A stretch of DNA of 64,000 bases. Origin: Acinetobacter variabilis (lineage in GTDB: Bacteria; Pseudomonadota; Gammaproteobacteria; Pseudomonadales; Moraxellaceae). Under the pieces are notes generated by a model. It was not told where the DNA came from. It searched no databases and saw only the letters and a list, made by a program, of their open reading frames with translations. Location of the stretch: assembly GCF_000369625.1 (NCBI RefSeq), contig NZ_KB850111.1, positions 190,038-254,037 on the forward strand, read 5' to 3'. Position numbers and translations under genes: made by a program. Positions 9,150 through 17,546 of the stretch are shown here, piece by piece; positions within the stretch are counted from its first letter, which is position 1; every line of letters starts with the position of its first letter.

Positions 9150-10478
9150 ATGCTGATTTATGTGATTCCATTAGTGATATTGATCATCGTATTAATTGTC
9201 GTAAAAAAACGACAAGATGCTCAAGAATCAGATAAAGCAAAAACTAAAACTGTAAAAGCGAAAAAACCTGGCGCTGCGTCAAAATCCACTTCACAAAGAA
9301 CCAAAGTGGTCGAGCCAGCCGGAGTCGTTAAAAAATTAGCAACGCCTCTATCAGCAGAAACACGCAAGAAAATTGAAGGTCTGATTCAGGAACGTAATTT
9401 CTTTGCAGCTGAAGCGCAAATCAATCAGGCACTGAATCGCGATAATTCTCAACATGAGTTATATTTACTGCTACTCGACATTCATATCCTGCAAAAAGAT
9501 GAATTTGCGATTTCACAGCTGATTAACCATGTTCGCTCTCTGGAACTGGAAGATATTCTGGCTCAGGCTGAGGTCAAAAAGCGTGAGTTTGAAAACTCTT
9601 CGGTCGCTGATCAGGATACTATTGATTTCCCAAGTGCTCAGCCACAAATCCCTCCTATACAGGAAAGTAAACCTTCGACAGATGCCTTTGCAGACCTGGT
9701 TGCCACTCCTGCTTCAAACGAACAGGCATTTGATGCATTACAACAGGAACTGCAACCAAGCAAACCAGCTGCTGTAGCGGAACCAGTACCTGATATCCAA
9801 CCCTTGGAGTTCAACTTTGAACCGAAGATTCCAGTGGCTGAGCCAGTAAAAACGGAAGAAGCTTCGCCTGTATCAGATAATTCAGTTGAATTTGATCTTC
9901 AGATGAGTACTGCTGAAACCCAGACTGCTCCAACAGCAGCAACTGAGTCAGCACCGGTTATGAATTTTAAGCTTGAGCTTGAACCATCTGTATCTTTAGA
10001 AACAGAATCAGCGCCTGCAACAACAGAAGAAATCCAGCCTTTAGATTTTTCTTTCTCTCTAGACACTCCAGCACCTGCTGCGGAAAAAACAGCCGAACCT
10101 GCAACTGAGTTTGACCTGTCTAGCCTCGATATTGCAACGCCTGCAACTGAAACGCCTGCTGCGACTGAAACATCTGGACTAGATTTTAAACTTGATAATA
10201 TCGAAGCTGTAAAAGAAGCTCCTGTTTCTACAGGGGTGAATTTTGAGATTCCGACAGCGCCAGTAAATACAGCAACCGATCAACATGATCCATTGGTGCA
10301 GTCTTTCCCGGAGCTGATGGAAGTTAATGAAGCGGACCTTAACCTGGAGCTGGCACAGCAATATATCCAGTTAGGCGCTTATGCAGCTGCCCGTGAAGTC
10401 ATTGCTGAACGTGAAACTGAATATACAGCAGCACAACGTCAGCAAGCCGATCAGTTGCTGAATCAAATCGCATCTTAA
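9150..10478 (+). CDS. FimV-like inner-membrane/cytoplasmic protein, C-terminal half
   Basis: A 442-residue protein that starts with one membrane helix (residues 2-18), followed by a Lys-rich stop-transfer segment. A TPR-like region follows (about 75-145, E-R-N-F-F-A-A-E-A-Q-I-N-Q-A-L). A very acidic Pro/Ala/Glu linker with several D/E-F motifs leads to the conserved FimV C-terminal helical domain (about 380-442, L-N-L-E-L-A-Q-Q-Y-I-Q-L-G). In Pseudomonas FimV these parts follow the LysM half in one polypeptide. Here the frame has its own start and a strong AAGGGG site. It is probably co-transcribed with the upstream fimV gene, and a terminator follows its stop. Confidence 0.82.
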   Translation: MLIYVIPLVILIIVLIVVKKRQDAQESDKAKTKTVKAKKPGAASKSTSQRTKVVEPAGVVKKLATPLSAETRKKIEGLIQERNFFAAEAQINQALNRDNSQHELYLLLLDIHILQKDEFAISQLINHVRSLELEDILAQAEVKKREFENSSVADQDTIDFPSAQPQIPPIQESKPSTDAFADLVATPASNEQAFDALQQELQPSKPAAVAEPVPDIQPLEFNFEPKIPVAEPVKTEEASPVSDNSVEFDLQMSTAETQTAPTAATESAPVMNFKLELEPSVSLETESAPATTEEIQPLDFSFSLDTPAPAAEKTAEPATEFDLSSLDIATPATETPAATETSGLDFKLDNIEAVKEAPVSTGVNFEIPTAPVNTATDQHDPLVQSFPELMEVNEADLNLELAQQYIQLGAYAAAREVIAERETEYTAAQRQQADQLLNQIAS

Positions 10479-10496
10479 TCAATTTCCCTTTACACT

Positions 10497-10524
10497 AAAG
10501 CAGTCACATTTGGCTGCTTTTTTT
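10497..10524 (+). terminator. Rho-independent terminator of the fimV pair
   Basis: A 7-bp stem AAAGCAG / CTGCTTT with a 10-nt loop, followed by T residues that run right up to the ATG of the asparaginase gene at 10525. Confidence 0.7.
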
Positions 10525-11496
10525 ATGATGAAAGATATTGCACTGATTTATATGGGCGGCACCTTTGGCTGTGTCGGTGACCCGCTCGCCCCTATGTCTG
10601 CCGATTTATTTATTCCAAAACTGGAACAGCTGCTTGCTACGGATCAACCGTTGATTCAGTATTACTGCGCTCCTGTGATTAAGGACAGTAGTGCCTGTAC
10701 TGCTACAGACTGGTTAGAACTGGTGCAATTTATCCAAAATCTGCAATCTGAACAGCAGATACAACATTTTGTGATTATTCACGGGACAGATACCCTGAGC
10801 TATGCCAGTGCAGTATTGGCACATTTTATGGGGAATTCAGCTCATATTGTGCTGACTGGCAGCCAGTATCCCCTCCTGAATGCTGAAGGCGATGCGCAAC
10901 GCGAATTTAGCGATGCCATGGACAATCTGAGCTTTGCGCTCGCTTCAGTAACTCAGTGTAATGCAGGTGTTTATCTGGCTTTTCATCAGCAACTGATTCA
11001 TGCCCAGACTACCTTAAAGCAGCATACCACTGAGCTGAATGCCTTTACTGGTCTGGACGCGCATATATCTATTCAGGCCAACCAGCAAAGTTATCAGGTT
11101 ACGGCAAACGATATTGCCAAAGCTCCAGATTTTAACTGCATGAGCTTGATGATGCAGCCGATTGATTTAGTCCAACAGTTCAATAATCTGAAAAATATTT
11201 TGGCCCATCCGCCCCACTTCCTATTCCTGCAAGGTTTTGGAACCGGCAATCTGGCCGTCAATCCAGAGATCGTAGATTGCATCAACCAGCTCTATGCTAA
11301 AGGCTGTATCTCGGTCTTAACTACTCAAGTGCCTTTCGGTGCCACTGATCAGCGTTATGCTATTGCTGAATGGGTTCATGATTGCAAAATTCTGCTCAAT
11401 GAAAGTTATGGCCATGCTGATCTTTATGCAAAAGCCCTAAAAATGTATTTACAATATGACACGGTAGAACAATGGCATACCCATTGGTACGATTAG
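10525..11496 (+). CDS. Asparaginase (type I-like)
   Basis: About 323 residues with no signal peptide, so probably the cytoplasmic enzyme that hydrolyses L-asparagine to aspartate and ammonia. The first catalytic motif is M-G-G-T-F (T13), a variant of the usual T-G-G-T-I. The second, H-G-T-D-T-L (residues 86-91, T88 and D89), is intact, and the family's G-F-G-T-G-N loop is also present. The usable starts are ATGs at 10525 and 10528; the TTG at 10510 lies inside the terminator stem. No ribosome binding site is visible because the upstream bases are the terminator itself. truA follows after 18 bp. Confidence 0.83.
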   Translation: MMKDIALIYMGGTFGCVGDPLAPMSADLFIPKLEQLLATDQPLIQYYCAPVIKDSSACTATDWLELVQFIQNLQSEQQIQHFVIIHGTDTLSYASAVLAHFMGNSAHIVLTGSQYPLLNAEGDAQREFSDAMDNLSFALASVTQCNAGVYLAFHQQLIHAQTTLKQHTTELNAFTGLDAHISIQANQQSYQVTANDIAKAPDFNCMSLMMQPIDLVQQFNNLKNILAHPPHFLFLQGFGTGNLAVNPEIVDCINQLYAKGCISVLTTQVPFGATDQRYAIAEWVHDCKILLNESYGHADLYAKALKMYLQYDTVEQWHTHWYD

Positions 11497-11514
11497 ACAG
11501 GTTTTGAGGTCATT

Positions 11515-12312
11515 ATGCAGCGTTTTGCGGTGGGAATTGAGTTTTGTGGAACGAATTATCGAGGTTGGCAGACTCAACAGCCGGGCGTAATCAGTGTTCA
11601 GGAAACAATCGAGAAGGTACTCAGTAAAATTGCCGATAAACCGATTATTCTGCATGGTGCAGGCCGAACCGATGCCGGCGTGCATGCGACGAATATGGTT
11701 GCACATTTTGATACCCATGCCTTGCGTTCTGAACGAGGCTGGTTAATGGGCTCAAATAGCCAGTTACCTAAGGATATCTCGATCCAATGGATCAAGGAGA
11801 TGGATAATGGCTTCCATGCACGCTTTAAAGCACAGGCACGCCGTTATCGCTATATTGTCTATAACCATCCGGTACGCCCTGCCTTGCTGCATAAACAGGT
11901 CACGCATATTTACTATCCACTTGATGTCAAAAAGATGATTGAGGCAGCTGCAAAGTTTGAAGGCACGCATAACTTTGAAAGTTTCCGTGCAGCAGCCTGC
12001 CAGTCCAATCAGCCGGTACGTCATGTACGTCATTGCCGCCTGATCCAGCATGGGCCTTATCTGATTCTAGATATTCAGGCGGATGGCTTCCTGCATCATA
12101 TGGTACGCAATATCATGGGCTGTTTACTGGAAATCGGTCAAGGCATGTATGAGGTTGACCATATTGACCATATTTTTGCAGCAGAAGATCGTAAAGCAGC
12201 CGGAGTTACCGCACCACCGGACGGTCTGTATTTTATTCAGGCTGAATATCCAGAGCATTTTGACTTACCCAAAATACCTTTGGGTCCATATTGGTTGAAT
12301 ATGCCGGAATAA
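11515..12312 (+). CDS. truA: tRNA pseudouridine(38-40) synthase TruA
   Basis: A 265-residue cytosolic enzyme that isomerises uridines 38-40 in the tRNA anticodon arm. The catalytic aspartate is D53 in the motif G-R-T-D-A-G-V-H-A. The later R-R-Y-R-Y and H-H-M-V-R-N-I-M-G motifs are standard. It starts 18 bp after the asparaginase gene and probably shares its transcript. An intergenic hairpin repeat follows the stop. Confidence 0.96.
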   Translation: MQRFAVGIEFCGTNYRGWQTQQPGVISVQETIEKVLSKIADKPIILHGAGRTDAGVHATNMVAHFDTHALRSERGWLMGSNSQLPKDISIQWIKEMDNGFHARFKAQARRYRYIVYNHPVRPALLHKQVTHIYYPLDVKKMIEAAAKFEGTHNFESFRAAACQSNQPVRHVRHCRLIQHGPYLILDIQADGFLHHMVRNIMGCLLEIGQGMYEVDHIDHIFAAEDRKAAGVTAPPDGLYFIQAEYPEHFDLPKIPLGPYWLNMPE

Positions 12313-12333
12313 GCTAATTATTTTTAATTTTTA

Positions 12334-12430
12334 AATCCCTCCTAACCTCCCTTTAAAAAGGGAGGAACTCTCCTCCTGAGCAAAGCTTAAGCACTGCTTT
12401 AAGCTGAAGCGCAAGAAAGGAGGGACTTAG
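12334..12430. repeat. Acinetobacter-type intergenic hairpin repeat
   Basis: A compound inverted repeat. The outer arms are CCCTCCT and AGGAGGG. An inner CTCCCTTT / AAAGGGAG hairpin follows, then CTCCTGAGC, a second hairpin around AAGCACTGCTT, and GCGCAAGAAAGGAG. The same modules in the same order occur at 51535-51621. It lies between the convergent truA and AraC-type genes and may also act as a transcription stop. Confidence 0.75.
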
Positions 12431-12438
12431 GATGGTAA

Positions 12439-13446
12439 TTAACGCTGCTTCCGCTTCCGATATTCCACTGGTGTTTCATTGGTCCAGCGTTTAAAGGCAC
12501 GGTAGAAGGTACTCGGTTCCGAGAATCCAGTCAGATAAACAATACGCTCCACACTTTCATTGGTACTCGCTAATAAACGTTTAGCCAGACGACAGCGATA
12601 ATCGGACAGAATCTGCTGGAAACTAGTATTAGCCTCACTGAGCTGGGTACGTAAACGACGTGGAGTAATATTCAGTTGAGCGGCTACAGTTTCCAAAGTC
12701 GTTTCACCGCTTTCTAAAGTAGAACCGATTGCACGACGCACTTCCCCGACTAAATCGTAACGAGCCAGTTCCTGTAATTTTTCAATCGCCAGCTGTTCAT
12801 GTAGCTGCAACAGTTCCGGTTCTGCCTGCCAAAGTGGAAAATCCAGAATACTTGGATCAAAATACAAACGGGTTTCTTTCTGCCCCAAACTTACCGGACA
12901 TTCATAAACCCGGAAATATTCTTCATCTGCCGCGCCTTTGGAAAAATTAAAATCGATATAGATCGGTTCAAAACGGCCTTCAGTAATAAATTTAAAGAAA
13001 CGCAACACACCTGACATCGCACATTCGGTAAAGTGACGATTGACCAGACTTTCAGCAAAAGGCTGTTCACCATTGGTCAGATAGCAGCGATCATCTTCGA
13101 CCACCAGCTTGGCATGAAAGGCATCACTGATCAGACGCTGATAAGCCAGTGCACGTTTCAAGCCTTCACCAAAATTCTCTGATGAAATAAACAGATGCTC
13201 AATCACCTGTCCGCGATAGAGTGGCAAATGTTCACCCAGATGCAATCCGATATCCGGGTCCTTACTGACCTCTTCTGCGGCAACCCAGAAGGCATACTGA
13301 GCACTAAGCGGAGTACGGTCATTGGTCTCCACCTGATTTAAAGCGACTCCTGCTTTCGTCAGAAGTTCTTCTGTTGGCAAACCTGCACGACGAATCGCCT
13401 GATAGCCTAAACGCAATACGACTGATGCATCCGTTAGCTGACTCAC
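12439..13446 (-). CDS. AraC family transcriptional regulator
   Basis: A 335-residue protein. The N-terminal two thirds resemble the arabinose-binding-type sensor domain found in OruR/ArgR-like AraC proteins. The last 100 residues are the double helix-turn-helix domain, with L-N-I-T-P-R-R-L-R-T-Q-L in the first helix pair and G-F-S-E-P-S-T-F-Y-R-A-F-K-R-W in the second. The target and effector are unknown. The adjacent genes, truA and infA, are core genes, so it probably acts elsewhere. It stands alone on its strand. Confidence 0.87.
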   Translation of the reverse strand: MSQLTDASVVLRLGYQAIRRAGLPTEELLTKAGVALNQVETNDRTPLSAQYAFWVAAEEVSKDPDIGLHLGEHLPLYRGQVIEHLFISSENFGEGLKRALAYQRLISDAFHAKLVVEDDRCYLTNGEQPFAESLVNRHFTECAMSGVLRFFKFITEGRFEPIYIDFNFSKGAADEEYFRVYECPVSLGQKETRLYFDPSILDFPLWQAEPELLQLHEQLAIEKLQELARYDLVGEVRRAIGSTLESGETTLETVAAQLNITPRRLRTQLSEANTSFQQILSDYRCRLAKRLLASTNESVERIVYLTGFSEPSTFYRAFKRWTNETPVEYRKRKQR

Positions 13447-13615
13447 TCAAAAACCTTCCTTGTATGTACTTCATTTATACTTAAAAAGATTGAAATTAGA
13501 TTAACTGTGATTGACCAAACTGACAACAGATACCATACGCTTTTTAGTTAAAAAAGTTTAAACTCATACTTCGCTTATTTTACTGACAGATGATCAGTCT
13601 AACGCCCATTACACC

Positions 13616-13644
13616 TTGTGTTTTGCGAAAAAATTGACTATAAT
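13616..13644 (+). promoter_or_regulatory. Predicted sigma-70 promoter of infA
   Basis: TTGTGT at 13616-13621 and a perfect TATAAT at 13639-13644, with a 17-nt spacer. The start codon lies 35 nt further on. Confidence 0.65.
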
Positions 13645-13678
13645 TTGCGCCTTTCCAATTTATTCATTCAGGTAGGCT

Positions 13679-13900
13679 ATGGCCAATAAAGAGGAACTCA
13701 TCGAGTTCGAAGGCGTTGTCACCGAGACGCTTCCTAATACTATGTTCCGTGTACGTTTAGAAAACGGTCACGAAGTAATTGCCCATATTTCTGGTAAAAT
13801 GCGTAAACACTATATTCGTATTTTGACTGGCGATAGCGTGAAGGTCGAAATGACTCCTTATGATTTGACTAAGGGTCGTATCACATACCGTGCGCGCTAA
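13679..13900 (+). CDS. infA: Translation initiation factor IF-1
   Basis: A 73-residue protein consisting of one S1/OB-fold domain; its sequence is close to the universal IF-1 pattern ([13 protein letters not shown] and M-R-K-H-Y-I-R-I). It binds the 30S A site during initiation together with IF-2 and IF-3. The ATG is preceded by CAGGTAGG. It is monocistronic, with a near-consensus promoter upstream and a strong terminator after the stop. Confidence 0.98.
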   Translation: MANKEELIEFEGVVTETLPNTMFRVRLENGHEVIAHISGKMRKHYIRILTGDSVKVEMTPYDLTKGRITYRAR

Positions 13901-13915
13901 GTTTTAGCGGAAGCA

Positions 13916-13941
13916 AAAGCCACTCATCCAGTGGCTTTTTT
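13916..13941 (+). terminator. Rho-independent terminator after infA
   Basis: A 9-bp stem AAAGCCACT / AGTGGCTTT with a 5-nt loop and a T-run. Confidence 0.9.
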
Positions 13942-14040
13942 ATTGCCTTTTCTTTTATATCAATTCCCCTGCACATTCCCTATACTGCATTCGAAGATAA
14001 TCATTTCTATTTTTCCTCTAATAAAAACAGTGAATCATTC

Positions 14041-14435
14041 ATGCAAAAAATCTTGTTTTCTCTGATCCTAGGAATCAGCCTGAGTGCCTGCGCCACTACC
14101 AATTCGACAAAATCACGACAACTAGATCAGCAACTACAGCAATATATCGGCCAATCTGCAGAGTCAATTCGCAAGGATCTGGATTTAACTGCACTCGGTT
14201 TTAAGACCTCAAAAGCACCTGTACAAACGGAAAACGTCTGAGTTATACCGTACTTCGCACCATTTAACTTCCGTTGGGAATACCCGCCATTCAGCAAAGT
14301 GTCAGTATAGGTGCCCCTGTACGACTCGCAACTGCACCCGGCCCGGGTTATCAGGTTGAAATGCCTTGTCAGATTCATTTACAGCTAGAACAAGGGACTG
14401 CCCAATCCGTGCAATATAGCGGACGTGCCTGTTAA
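14041..14435 (+). pseudogene. Decayed small lipoprotein gene, paralogue of the next gene
   Basis: The first 66 codons give a signal peptide with lipobox L-S-A-C, then Q-Q-L-Q-Q-Y-I-G-Q-S, which matches the downstream paralogue, before a TGA at 14239. Loss of one A in the AAAA run near 14231-14234 explains the shift: the next frame continues R-L-S-Y-T-V-L-R. It is broken again by a TAA at 14265, then stays homologous (G-Y-Q-V-E-M-P-C-Q-I to S-G-R-A-C) until the stop at 14433-14435. Two independent lesions make a sequencing error unlikely. A truncated 66-residue lipoprotein could still be made. Confidence 0.82.
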
Positions 14436-14624
14436 TACTCATTTTTGCTTTTTATTCATTTTGAAGTGAATATAAGAACATTCTAAGTTGTCTTGGATTT
14501 GATGGCTACAGCTAACATCTAACTGCCTGATTATTGTTGTCTTACCTAATAATAAATTACAACAGTTCCTCTCACACTTTGCTACTACACTGTTTTTAAG
14601 CGTTCCTTGAGTAGGAGTGATGTG

Positions 14625-15038
14625 ATGTTGTTAAGCAAAGGGACTCCTCTGGTATTGGGCTTGAGCATCCTGTTGCTCGGTCTGTCAGGGTGTGCACAGA
14701 CACCCACGATCAGCCAGGCCGACCGTGAAGCTTATTTACAGCAATTTATTGGCCAGAGCAGCCAGTATATTGATCGCAATTTAGATTTGAAACGTTTGGG
14801 TTATCAGCAAATCAGTGAACCTGAGCTCAGCTCCCAACAGCTCAGCTATGTCGTAGAACGTCCTGTGACCGTGCCCTTACCGATTGCCCAATTTCCGGCA
14901 GCAGGTACAGGCACAGTTCCGGTTCCAGTCACTGTGAGTCCTGCATCAGGGTATGATGTGAATTTGCAATGCAAGATTACCTTTTTGCTTAAAGACAATA
15001 TTGCAACTTCTGTCAGCCTTACGGGTCGAACCTGTTAA
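14625..15038 (+). CDS. Small lipoprotein of unknown function
   Basis: A 137-residue protein. The lipoprotein signal peptide ends in L-S-G-C. A conserved-looking segment follows (Y-L-Q-Q-F-I-G-Q-S-S-Q-Y-I-D-R-N-L-D-L), then a Val/Pro-rich stretch and a C-terminal strand region holding two cysteines that could form a disulfide (the one in L-Q-C-K-I and the terminal residue). The ATG at 14625 has AGGAG nine bases upstream and is preferred over the TTG at 14607. It would be attached to the inner or outer membrane. The decayed copy just upstream shows that this was a tandem duplication. Function is unknown. Confidence 0.82.
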   Translation: MLLSKGTPLVLGLSILLLGLSGCAQTPTISQADREAYLQQFIGQSSQYIDRNLDLKRLGYQQISEPELSSQQLSYVVERPVTVPLPIAQFPAAGTGTVPVPVTVSPASGYDVNLQCKITFLLKDNIATSVSLTGRTC

Positions 15039-15053
15039 TCAAAATCAGTCATA

Positions 15054-15082
15054 AAAAAACGCAGCTCAAGGCTGCGTTTTTT
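15054..15082. terminator. Bidirectional terminator between the lipoprotein gene and leuB
   Basis: A 12-bp stem AAAAAACGCAGC / GCTGCGTTTTTT with a 5-nt loop. It serves both convergent transcripts. Confidence 0.9.
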
Positions 15083-15102
15083 ACGTAGAAATACTGAGTA
15101 AC

Positions 15103-16182
15103 TTAATTCAATGCAGTCACAACTGCCTGACCCATTTCCACCGTACCCACTTTAGTCATGCCTTCAGACATGATGTCAGCCGTACGCAGACCTTGGTCTA
15201 AAACATTACCTACCGCATCTTCAATAGCTTTTGCAGCCGCTTCTTCACGGAAGGTATAACGCAGCATCATGGCTACAGACAGAATAGTTGCCAATGGGTT
15301 TGCCAGGTTTTGACCTGCGATATCTGGTGCAGAACCATGGCAAGGTTCGTACATCCCTTTACCATTTTCATCCAATGAAGCTGATGGCAACATACCGATT
15401 GAACCAGTCAGCATTGCAGCTTCATCAGACAGGATGTCACCGAACAGGTTTGAAGTCACAATCACATCAAACTGCTTAGGCGCACGTACTAATTGCATCG
15501 CAGCATTGTCTACATACATATGAGACAAGTTAATGTCTGGATATTGCTCTTCTTTCAGTGCAGTCACGGTTTGTTTCCAAAGCTCAGTCACTTCAAGCAC
15601 GTTGGCTTTATCGACTGAACATACTTTACCGTCACGCAGGCCAGCAAGTTCGAACGCAACTTTGGCAATACGCTTGATTTCAGATTCTGCATAAACGTCA
15701 GTGTTAAAACCTTGTTTTTCGCCATTTTCCAGTTCACGGATCCCGCGTGGCTGACCGAAGTAAATACCGCCGGTCAATTCACGTACGATCAAGATATCCA
15801 GACCAGAGACAATTTCCGGTTTCAAGCTAGAGGCATCAGCCAATTGTGGATAAAGAATCGCTGGACGTAAGTTCGCAAACAGATTCAACTCACTACGTAG
15901 TTTTAACAGGCCACGTTCTGGACGGATTGAACGCTCAATCGTATCCCATTTTGGACCGCCTACAGCGCCGAGCAGAATTGCATCTGCTTTTTTCGCCTGT
16001 TCAGAGGTTACCTCTGGATAAGGTGAACCGTGTGCATCAATCGCAGCACCACCTAAAAGACCTTGTTCCCATGTTAAACCCAGATTGAATTTTTCATTAA
16101 CTCGTGTAAGCACCTGTTCTGCGGCTTTTACAATCTCAGGGCCAATACCGTCACCAGCTAAAATCAAAATTTGTTTAGACAT
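15103..16182 (-). CDS. leuB: 3-isopropylmalate dehydrogenase
   Basis: A 359-residue NAD-dependent enzyme that oxidises and decarboxylates 3-isopropylmalate in leucine synthesis. It begins [14 protein letters not shown]. The substrate loop [12 protein letters not shown] and the metal-binding motif [11 protein letters not shown] are present. The ATG at 16182 is chosen because GGAAAAG lies just upstream and because it fits the family start; an in-frame ATG at 16194 is the alternative. It is the last leu gene of the minus-strand group leuC-leuD-lipoprotein-leuB. Confidence 0.96.
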   Translation of the reverse strand: MSKQILILAGDGIGPEIVKAAEQVLTRVNEKFNLGLTWEQGLLGGAAIDAHGSPYPEVTSEQAKKADAILLGAVGGPKWDTIERSIRPERGLLKLRSELNLFANLRPAILYPQLADASSLKPEIVSGLDILIVRELTGGIYFGQPRGIRELENGEKQGFNTDVYAESEIKRIAKVAFELAGLRDGKVCSVDKANVLEVTELWKQTVTALKEEQYPDINLSHMYVDNAAMQLVRAPKQFDVIVTSNLFGDILSDEAAMLTGSIGMLPSASLDENGKGMYEPCHGSAPDIAGQNLANPLATILSVAMMLRYTFREEAAAKAIEDAVGNVLDQGLRTADIMSEGMTKVGTVEMGQAVVTALN

Positions 16183-16223
16183 GAGCTTTTCCATTTATAA
16201 GGTCAGGCATCCACCTGACTAGG

Positions 16224-16787
16224 TTAAATTTTTTTTTCTACAAACTCTGCAATGCCATTGATGACATTATAGGGTTTGCAAAAACGACGAATCACTTTCT
16301 GCTCTTGCAACAGGTCCACACACAATGGATCAGGTGCAGAGGCATTTAATAAACTGGTGCTACGTGCATTTCGGTCACGGAACATTTTCAAGGTATAGCG
16401 TTTATTCGCCTTAAACTGCTGGAACAGATGCAAGGTCTCAGCCTTATCCTTGCTAATCGGATAGAAACGCACCACCAGTTCATGCTGCCCTTCCGGCACA
16501 GATAAATAAATCGGATTATCCTGTTTCAGGTTTTTGGCCTGCAAACGAACCAGACGCTGATCTAGCGCTTCTGGGCTGATTCGCTTGGTGGACTCATCCA
16601 CAATCATGGTCCGATCTAAACGTTCAAACTGACAATCCGGTGTGCCTGCACAATAAATCAAAGCATTGGATTTGCTTTCTGCATCTTCTTTGGCATGTTT
16701 AAGTTTGAAGGTATCAATGCTCTGACACGCGGTCATCAGCACTGATACTGCACTTAGAGCAAGCCACTGTTTCCAATACGTTGCCAT
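16224..16787 (-). CDS. Lipoprotein of unknown function within the leu cluster
   Basis: A 187-residue protein with a lipoprotein signal peptide (hydrophobic core S-A-V-S-V-L, lipobox M-T-A-C at about residues 18-21). The mature part is soluble, with two candidate disulfide pairs (Y-C-A-G-T-P-D-C and C-V-D-L to F-C-K-P). It contains a PEGA-like strand region (S-V-P-E-G-Q-H-E-L-V-V-R-F). It is placed between leuD and leuB on the same strand, 87 bp after leuD and 41 bp before leuB. Transcription with the leucine genes is likely, although no metabolic role is evident. Confidence 0.75.
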   Translation of the reverse strand: MATYWKQWLALSAVSVLMTACQSIDTFKLKHAKEDAESKSNALIYCAGTPDCQFERLDRTMIVDESTKRISPEALDQRLVRLQAKNLKQDNPIYLSVPEGQHELVVRFYPISKDKAETLHLFQQFKANKRYTLKMFRDRNARSTSLLNASAPDPLCVDLLQEQKVIRRFCKPYNVINGIAEFVEKKI

Positions 16788-16874
16788 GATGTCTGTATTA
16801 ACCTATCAAAAAAATTAATAATCTTCTGATATTAGCAAGGCCTTCGCAGTCATGCCATGACAATTTTTGCTGTT

Positions 16875-17525
16875 TTATGAATGAATTTCAGCAAATACCC
16901 ATGGGCGTGATTGTTTGGTTTTTTCTTCGTAGGCACGAATATCATCTGCCGCCTGCAAAGTTAAGCCAATATCATCCAAACCATTTAACAAACAATGCTT
17001 ACGGAATGGGTCCACTTCAAACTTGAAGCTTTCGCCATTTGGTGTACGAACTTCCTGCGCTTCCAGATCAATCGTTAACTGATAACCTTCAGCTGCTGCA
17101 CATTCCTTGAATAACTGATCAACCGTTTCTTCCGGCAAGATCACCGGCAACATGCCATTTTTAAAACAGTTATTAAAGAAAATATCAGCAAAGCTTGGCG
17201 CAATCACAGTACGGAAACCGTATTCATTCAAGGCCCAGGGCGCATGCTCACGGCTTGAACCGCAACCGAAGTTAGCACGTGAAATTAAGATCGATGCACC
17301 TTGATAACGTGGCTGGTTTAATACGAAGTCCGGGTTAATCGGACGAACCGAGTTGTCCTGACCTGGATAACCTTCATCCAAATAACGCAATTCATCAAAC
17401 AGGTTTTCACCGAAACCGGTACGTTTGATCGATTTCAAAAACTGTTTTGGAATAATTAAATCTGTATCGACATTGGCACGGTCTAAGGGTGCAACAATAC
17501 CTTGTTCAACGGTATAAGCTTTCAT
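16875..17525 (-). CDS. leuD: 3-isopropylmalate dehydratase small subunit
   Basis: A 216-residue small subunit of isopropylmalate isomerase, which converts 2- to 3-isopropylmalate together with LeuC. The swivel-domain motifs [12 protein letters not shown] and [10 protein letters not shown] are intact. The ATG at 17525 has AGGAG about eight bases upstream and begins the family-typical M-K-A-Y-T. The frame extends further upstream without such a site. It follows leuC after 21 bp and is clearly co-transcribed. Confidence 0.96.
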   Translation of the reverse strand: MKAYTVEQGIVAPLDRANVDTDLIIPKQFLKSIKRTGFGENLFDELRYLDEGYPGQDNSVRPINPDFVLNQPRYQGASILISRANFGCGSSREHAPWALNEYGFRTVIAPSFADIFFNNCFKNGMLPVILPEETVDQLFKECAAAEGYQLTIDLEAQEVRTPNGESFKFEVDPFRKHCLLNGLDDIGLTLQAADDIRAYEEKTKQSRPWVFAEIHS

Positions 17526-17546
17526 ATTTCTGCTCCTGCGTACCAA

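Noticed and set aside
7480..10478. The two FimV-like frames as one frameshifted gene
   Set aside because: The frames are separated by 65 bp containing a stop, a hairpin and a good ribosome binding site, and the break falls at a domain boundary.
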